From: Chloroflexota bacterium
Lineage (GTDB): Bacteria; Chloroflexota; Limnocylindria; P2-11E
DNA length: 35,375 nucleotides
Direction of reading: 5' to 3'
Assembly (NCBI GenBank): GCA_005887995.1
Contig: VBJD01000086.1
Span: 1-35,375, forward strand
Part shown: positions 31,003 through 35,375 of the stretch, piece after piece
How the letters are laid out: each line of letters opens with the position of its first letter
How positions within the stretch are numbered: position 1 is the stretch's first letter
Notes under the pieces: model-generated
What the model was told of the DNA's origin: nothing
Seen by the model: the letters and a program-made list of their open reading frames with translations, nothing else
The model's database searches: none
Translations under genes and position numbers: made by a program

Positions 31003-33156
31003 TCACCCTCCCCTTACCGCCTCTCCGAGTCCGGCGCCGACATAATGCGCCGTTCTGGCCCGGAATTGACCCATCGTCTCGCCCGACTCCTTGACGAGCC
31101 AGATGAACTCCCGCCGTCCGAGCGCTGCGAGGATGAGGTCGGTCACCGCCCGGACGGTCGCCGTCCGCGGCCGGCCGGTGAGGAGGGCGATCTCGCCGAA
31201 ACCCGCGCCTTTCCCGAGCCGGCCCGTCGCCTGGCCGCGGATGGACACCTCCGCCTCGCCCTCGCGGATGAGGTAGTAGCGGTCGCCGGGGTCTCCCTCG
31301 TTCACCACCGCGTCGCCGGCAGGCACGCGGACGGTGTGGAGGCGCGGCAGGATCCGATCGAGCTCGACCGGGTCCAGACCCTTGAAGAACGGGAGCGCCG
31401 CGAGCGCCGCCCGTTCTTCCGTCGACGCGCGGATGCGCGCCGAGATCTCGTAGCGGTCCTTGATCCACCGCTCGAAGTGGCCGCGGTCGAGCGACCAGAG
31501 CTCCGCGTCGTCGATCGCGCGGACCGTCGCGCCCCGCGGTCGGTGGTCGAGGAGCGCGAGCTCGCCGAAGCCCTCGCCCGGGCCGATCGTGGCGCGAACG
31601 GAGTCGTCGGCGTTCAGCACCTGCAGCTGGCCAGACCGAACGAGGTAGAAGCGATCGCCGGGCTCGCCGATCGTCACGACCGCCGTCCCCGCCGTCGTGC
31701 GCTCCTCCTGGAGGTGCGACGCGATCGCCATGAGCGACGGCGGGTTCAGCCCGGCGAGGAACGGCACACGGGCGAGCACCCTCGCCCGTTCTTGAAGCGC
31801 GGCCATCCGCGCTCGTCGCGCGCGTTCCGCCGACGCGCGCGCGAACGCGCGCAACCAGCCGATGACGCGGGCGACGAGCGCGAGGAGCAGCGGCCCGATG
31901 AACACGAGCACGAGCAGCGCGATCGCGACGAGGCCCGCGGGCCCCGATCGCAGGAGCTCAGCGGCCGCCGCTGCGACGCGCGACTGCCACAGCCCGAGCG
32001 AGAACACGATCATGACGAGCGACGTGACGATCGCGAGCGCGCCGTACGTCGCAAGGCCCATCTCGCTCGCGGTCCAGCGCTCCCGGCGTCGGAGTTTGCG
32101 CACCGCGATGCCTCGCGCGAAGGCGATCGCGCGCGCACGCAGGAACGGCGCGTCGAGGAGGTCGCAGAGCACGAAGTAGCCGTCGAGCTCGAGGATCGGC
32201 AACATGTTGAACGCGAACTGGAAGATGAAGAGGCTCGCCGCCTTGAACGCGAGACCGCCGACGAACCCGCCCTCGGCGGCCGCGACGAGCGCGCAGATCG
32301 CGCCGATGGTGAGGCCACCGATGGGACCCGCGAGCGATACGACGATGCGTGCCCGGCGCGTCGACATCGTCATGTCGGTGCTGTCGACGTAGACGCACGG
32401 GAAGAAGTAGTACATCGCAAACCCGAGGCGACGCACGCGCCGACCGAAGTGCGTGATGGCGAGCGCGTGACCCGCCTCGTGCACCGACACCGAGAGCACC
32501 TGGAGCACGAGCAGCGCGATGAGCCCGAGGACGACCGAATTGTCGATCGTCACGAGCGCGTGTCGTCCGGCGCGGATCTCGGTGATCCACGCGACGATCC
32601 CCGCGAGGCACAGGGCGATGATGACCGTCGCGCCGACTTTTGTGAACGCGAGACGGCCGCCAGCGCGATAGACCGTGCGCACGAAGCCGTCGGCGTTTGG
32701 CCAGCGCGCGATGTCCCAGATGATCAGCCGGCGGATCAACATCATCATGCGCGTCAGCGGATCGCGCATCGCACGCCGGAGGCGGAGCCGCTCGTACACG
32801 CGCGGCCGTTCCTCGCCGAAGAACCCGTTGGCGGACAGGGCCGCGCTGAGCCGCGCGAGGCGGTCGAGCGCGAACACCCCGGTTCGCTGCAGATGCTCGA
32901 CGAGGATGTCTTGGATCGCGCGCTGGCCGTCCATGAGCTCGAAGAGTGCGACGTCCTCGGGCTCGAGCCGCATGTACAGCCCGGCGCCGCGATCGCCGCG
33001 CGGGTTCTTCAGCGCGGTATACGGCGTTCCGTCGCGGCGGCGCAGGTCAGCGCGCTCGATGTCCGGGATCGGACGCGGCACGAACGTTGCGTACTCGAGC
33101 TTTTGCCGGATCGTCTCCCAGATGCCTTCCATCACCGGCGCCACCGCTTGGCTCAT
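31003..33156 (-). CDS. PqqD-like / M50 membrane metalloprotease with two cNMP-binding domains
   Basis: This 717-residue protein has an unusual domain order. Residues 55-115 are PqqD-like (YMRLEPEDVALFELMDGQRA to LSANGFF). About eight hydrophobic segments then span 172-435. They hold the zinc-protease motif HEAGH (226-230, Glu227 catalytic) and the third ligand in NMLPILELDGYF (Asp325), as in M50/S2P peptide zinc metalloproteases. Two cNMP-binding domains follow: 465-575 (FGELALLDHRPRGATV) and 588-700 (FGEIALLTGRPRTATV), both with complete phosphate cassettes. ATG 33156 overlaps the cyclase stop by 4 nt. A PqqD-like part can bind leader peptides, so I infer that it cleaves or exports leader-bearing substrates under cyclic-nucleotide control. 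Confidence 0.85.
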   Translation of the reverse strand: MSQAVAPVMEGIWETIRQKLEYATFVPRPIPDIERADLRRRDGTPYTALKNPRGDRGAGLYMRLEPEDVALFELMDGQRAIQDILVEHLQRTGVFALDRLARLSAALSANGFFGEERPRVYERLRLRRAMRDPLTRMMMLIRRLIIWDIARWPNADGFVRTVYRAGGRLAFTKVGATVIIALCLAGIVAWITEIRAGRHALVTIDNSVVLGLIALLVLQVLSVSVHEAGHALAITHFGRRVRRLGFAMYYFFPCVYVDSTDMTMSTRRARIVVSLAGPIGGLTIGAICALVAAAEGGFVGGLAFKAASLFIFQFAFNMLPILELDGYFVLCDLLDAPFLRARAIAFARGIAVRKLRRRERWTASEMGLATYGALAIVTSLVMIVFSLGLWQSRVAAAAAELLRSGPAGLVAIALLVLVFIGPLLLALVARVIGWLRAFARASAERARRARMAALQERARVLARVPFLAGLNPPSLMAIASHLQEERTTAGTAVVTIGEPGDRFYLVRSGQLQVLNADDSVRATIGPGEGFGELALLDHRPRGATVRAIDDAELWSLDRGHFERWIKDRYEISARIRASTEERAALAALPFFKGLDPVELDRILPRLHTVRVPAGDAVVNEGDPGDRYYLIREGEAEVSIRGQATGRLGKGAGFGEIALLTGRPRTATVRAVTDLILAALGRREFIWLVKESGETMGQFRARTAHYVGAGLGEAVRGG

Positions 33157-34208
33157 GAGGTCGCCGCTGCCGCGACGGCGCGCGTCACACTGAAGGCCGC
33201 GACGGGCCGGGTCATGCCCTTGAGCTCGAGCTCGCCGACCGGCTCCGTTTCGATCTTTCCCTCGAGGGCCGCGTTGAGCCGCTGGCTCACCAGGATCTGG
33301 CCAGCCGCCGCGCGCGCCGACAGCCGCGACGCGAGGATCGTCACGTTCCCGATCGCCGCGTAGTCGTAGCGGCCCTCGTAGCCGATCCGCCCGAGCGTCG
33401 CGTACCCGACCGCGGCGCCGAACCCGAGACCGAGGTCGTAGCCCTTCTTCTTCCATCCGCTCTCGATCTCCGTGAAGCGGTCGCGCATCGCGATGGCCAT
33501 ACGCACCGCGCTCACCTCGTGATCGGGCAGCTCGATCGGGTCGTTGAAGAACACCATCATGCCGTCGCCCTCGAAGTGCTCGAGCGTGCCGCCGTACTGT
33601 GCGATGAGCTCACCCATCGCCTTGTGATACGTGCGCAGAACGGTGAGGACCTCTTCCGGCTCGACGGTCTCCGAGAACGGCGTGAAGCCCCGGAAATCGC
33701 AGAACACCACGGTGACCTGGCGGCGGTGCCCATCGAGGAGGCGTTTGCCTTCCTCGCTCGTGATGAGCTCGGCGATCGCCGGCGAGAGGAAGCGGGTGAG
33801 CTCTTCGCGCTGCCGCTGGACGGTGTCGTAATAGCTCTTCACGCGGATGAGCGACTTCACGCGGGCGAGCAGCTCGTTCTTGTCGAACGGCTTCGGCACG
33901 AAGTCGTCAGCGCCCGCCTCGAGCGAGCGCACGAGGTCCGCGCCGCCGGTCGCGGTGACGACGATGATCGGTAGGTGGCGCCACGCTTCGTCGGCGCGGA
34001 TGGCCTTCGTGACGTCGAGGCCGTTCATGTCCGGCATCACTAGGTCGACGAGTAGGAGATCCGGCCGCTCTGCCGCCAGCCGCGCGAGCGCCTCGCGCCC
34101 TGACGGTGCGGTGACGACGTCGTACCCCGCGGGTACGAGGAGCGCCTCGACGAGGCGGAGGTTCTCCGGCGTGTCGTCGATCGCGAGGACCTTGCGGCGG
34201 TCGGTCAC
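33153..34208 (-). CDS. Response-regulator receiver domain fused to class III nucleotide cyclase homology domain
   Basis: Residues 1-120 of the 351-residue protein are a receiver domain with phospho-acceptor Asp55 (LLLVDLVMPD) and Lys106 (PKPFDK). After a linker helix, the class III cyclase domain (about 160-340) has metal residues Asp171 in VFCDFRGFTPFSE and Asp215 in FEGDGMMVFFND. The base-selecting Lys position is His211. The transition-state Asn expected in the VTNLASRL-type motif is Ile291, while Arg295 is kept. It may therefore be a weak or altered cyclase, or a regulatory pseudo-enzyme. The GTG start overlaps the upstream receiver gene, and its stop overlaps the M50 gene. Confidence 0.88.
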   Translation of the reverse strand: MTDRRKVLAIDDTPENLRLVEALLVPAGYDVVTAPSGREALARLAAERPDLLLVDLVMPDMNGLDVTKAIRADEAWRHLPIIVVTATGGADLVRSLEAGADDFVPKPFDKNELLARVKSLIRVKSYYDTVQRQREELTRFLSPAIAELITSEEGKRLLDGHRRQVTVVFCDFRGFTPFSETVEPEEVLTVLRTYHKAMGELIAQYGGTLEHFEGDGMMVFFNDPIELPDHEVSAVRMAIAMRDRFTEIESGWKKKGYDLGLGFGAAVGYATLGRIGYEGRYDYAAIGNVTILASRLSARAAAGQILVSQRLNAALEGKIETEPVGELELKGMTRPVAAFSVTRAVAAAATS

Positions 34209-34578
34209 GCACGCCCCTTGGCGATCGCGTCGCGGACCTGCTGGGGGAAGGCGCGCACGTCGATCGGCTTCGTGATGAAGCCGTCGAAGCCCGCCTTATC
34301 GAAGCGCTCGCGATCTTCCTTCATGACCGACGCGGTCATCGCGACGATCGGGATGCGCGACGTGTTCGGATCCCCGCGCAGGTGCTCGAGCGCGGCGACG
34401 CCGTCCATCCCCGGGAGCTGGATGTCCATGAGCACGAGCTTCGGCGAGCGCTCCTTCGCGAGGACGATGCCATCTTCGGCGTTGGTCGCCTCGACTGTCG
34501 TGAAGCCGTGGTACTGCAGGAGGTCGCGCGCGAGCTTCATGTTCTTCTCGTTGTCCTCGACGAGCAGGATGAGATCGC

Positions 34579-34582
<4 letters not shown>
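34205..34582 (-). CDS. Single-domain response regulator (CheY/DivK-like)
   Basis: The 125-residue stand-alone receiver domain has acidic pocket Glu9/Asp10, phospho-acceptor Asp53 in [13 protein letters not shown], Thr83 in AMTAS, and Lys105 in ITKPID. No output domain is present, so it probably relays phosphate or acts through protein contact. The downstream REC-cyclase fusion is the obvious partner. The GTG start overlaps the kinase stop by 4 nt (GTGA), and its TGA overlaps the cyclase GTG. Confidence 0.93.

Positions 34583-35375
<793 letters not shown>

Noticed and set aside
30937-33363. 808-codon open frame on the + strand
   Set aside because: It mirrors the M50/CNB protease gene, whose domains are unmistakable. 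The product is an Arg/Asp/Glu-rich shadow.

Overview
The window is GC-rich (roughly 68-70 %), densely coded, has many GTG and TTG starts, and most neighbouring genes in a run overlap by 4 nt. Several transcription units start with a TANNNT -10 hexamer only 6-10 nt before the start codon, with no Shine-Dalgarno, which suggests leaderless mRNAs. Gene content and style fit an uncultured high-GC Chloroflexota-type bacterium (Limnocylindria/Dormibacter-like). Actinobacteria cannot be excluded, and the placement is inference only. No stretch longer than 300 bases lacks a gene.

Region 1 (1-14725, mostly +) is de novo pyrimidine synthesis. A truncated, divergent M23 peptidase gene opens the window. 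Then come pyrR-pyrB-pyrC behind a recognisable PyrR-binding RNA loop, carA with its own apparently leaderless promoter, a PhzF-family gene, and carB preceded by a long dyad-symmetric spacer. These are followed by a PPOX-class flavin protein, an MFS transporter and a VOC/glyoxalase gene. A ribbon-helix-helix/PemK toxin-antitoxin pair with an operator-like dyad comes next, then pyrK, pyrD and a cNMP-binding/PqqD-like protein. pyrE and pyrF are not in the window.

Region 2 (14748-16165) has a DinB-family gene and an unidentified multi-pass membrane protein of less GC-biased composition.

Region 3 (16185-27136) is purine catabolism, in two divergent runs from a 23-bp shared promoter. Leftward are uraH, uraD, urate oxidase and an alpha/beta hydrolase. 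Rightward are a DUF3830 gene, allantoinase, an allantoate amidohydrolase-family gene and a nucleobase/nucleoside deaminase-like amidohydrolase. A separate unit then encodes the three xanthine-dehydrogenase-type subunits with a GNAT gene inserted. Together these would take guanine/hypoxanthine/xanthine to urate, allantoin, allantoate and onward. The enzymes for ureidoglycine/ureidoglycolate are not recognised here.

Region 4 (27131-35375, mostly -) is the most unusual part. It has three paralogous repeat proteins with an N-terminal ~70-residue domain resembling NHLP/Nif11-type RiPP leader domains, a Crp/Fnr regulator, and a tightly coupled operon. The operon runs histidine kinase -> response regulator -> REC-nucleotide cyclase homologue -> PqqD-like/M50 membrane protease with two cNMP-binding domains -> small zinc-finger protein. 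Each repeat-protein gene has a CRP-like dyad 80-88 nt upstream of its start and a near-identical GC-rich hairpin downstream. I propose, as inference, a signal-controlled maturation or secretion system in which a cyclic-nucleotide-responsive membrane protease handles leader-bearing repeat peptides.
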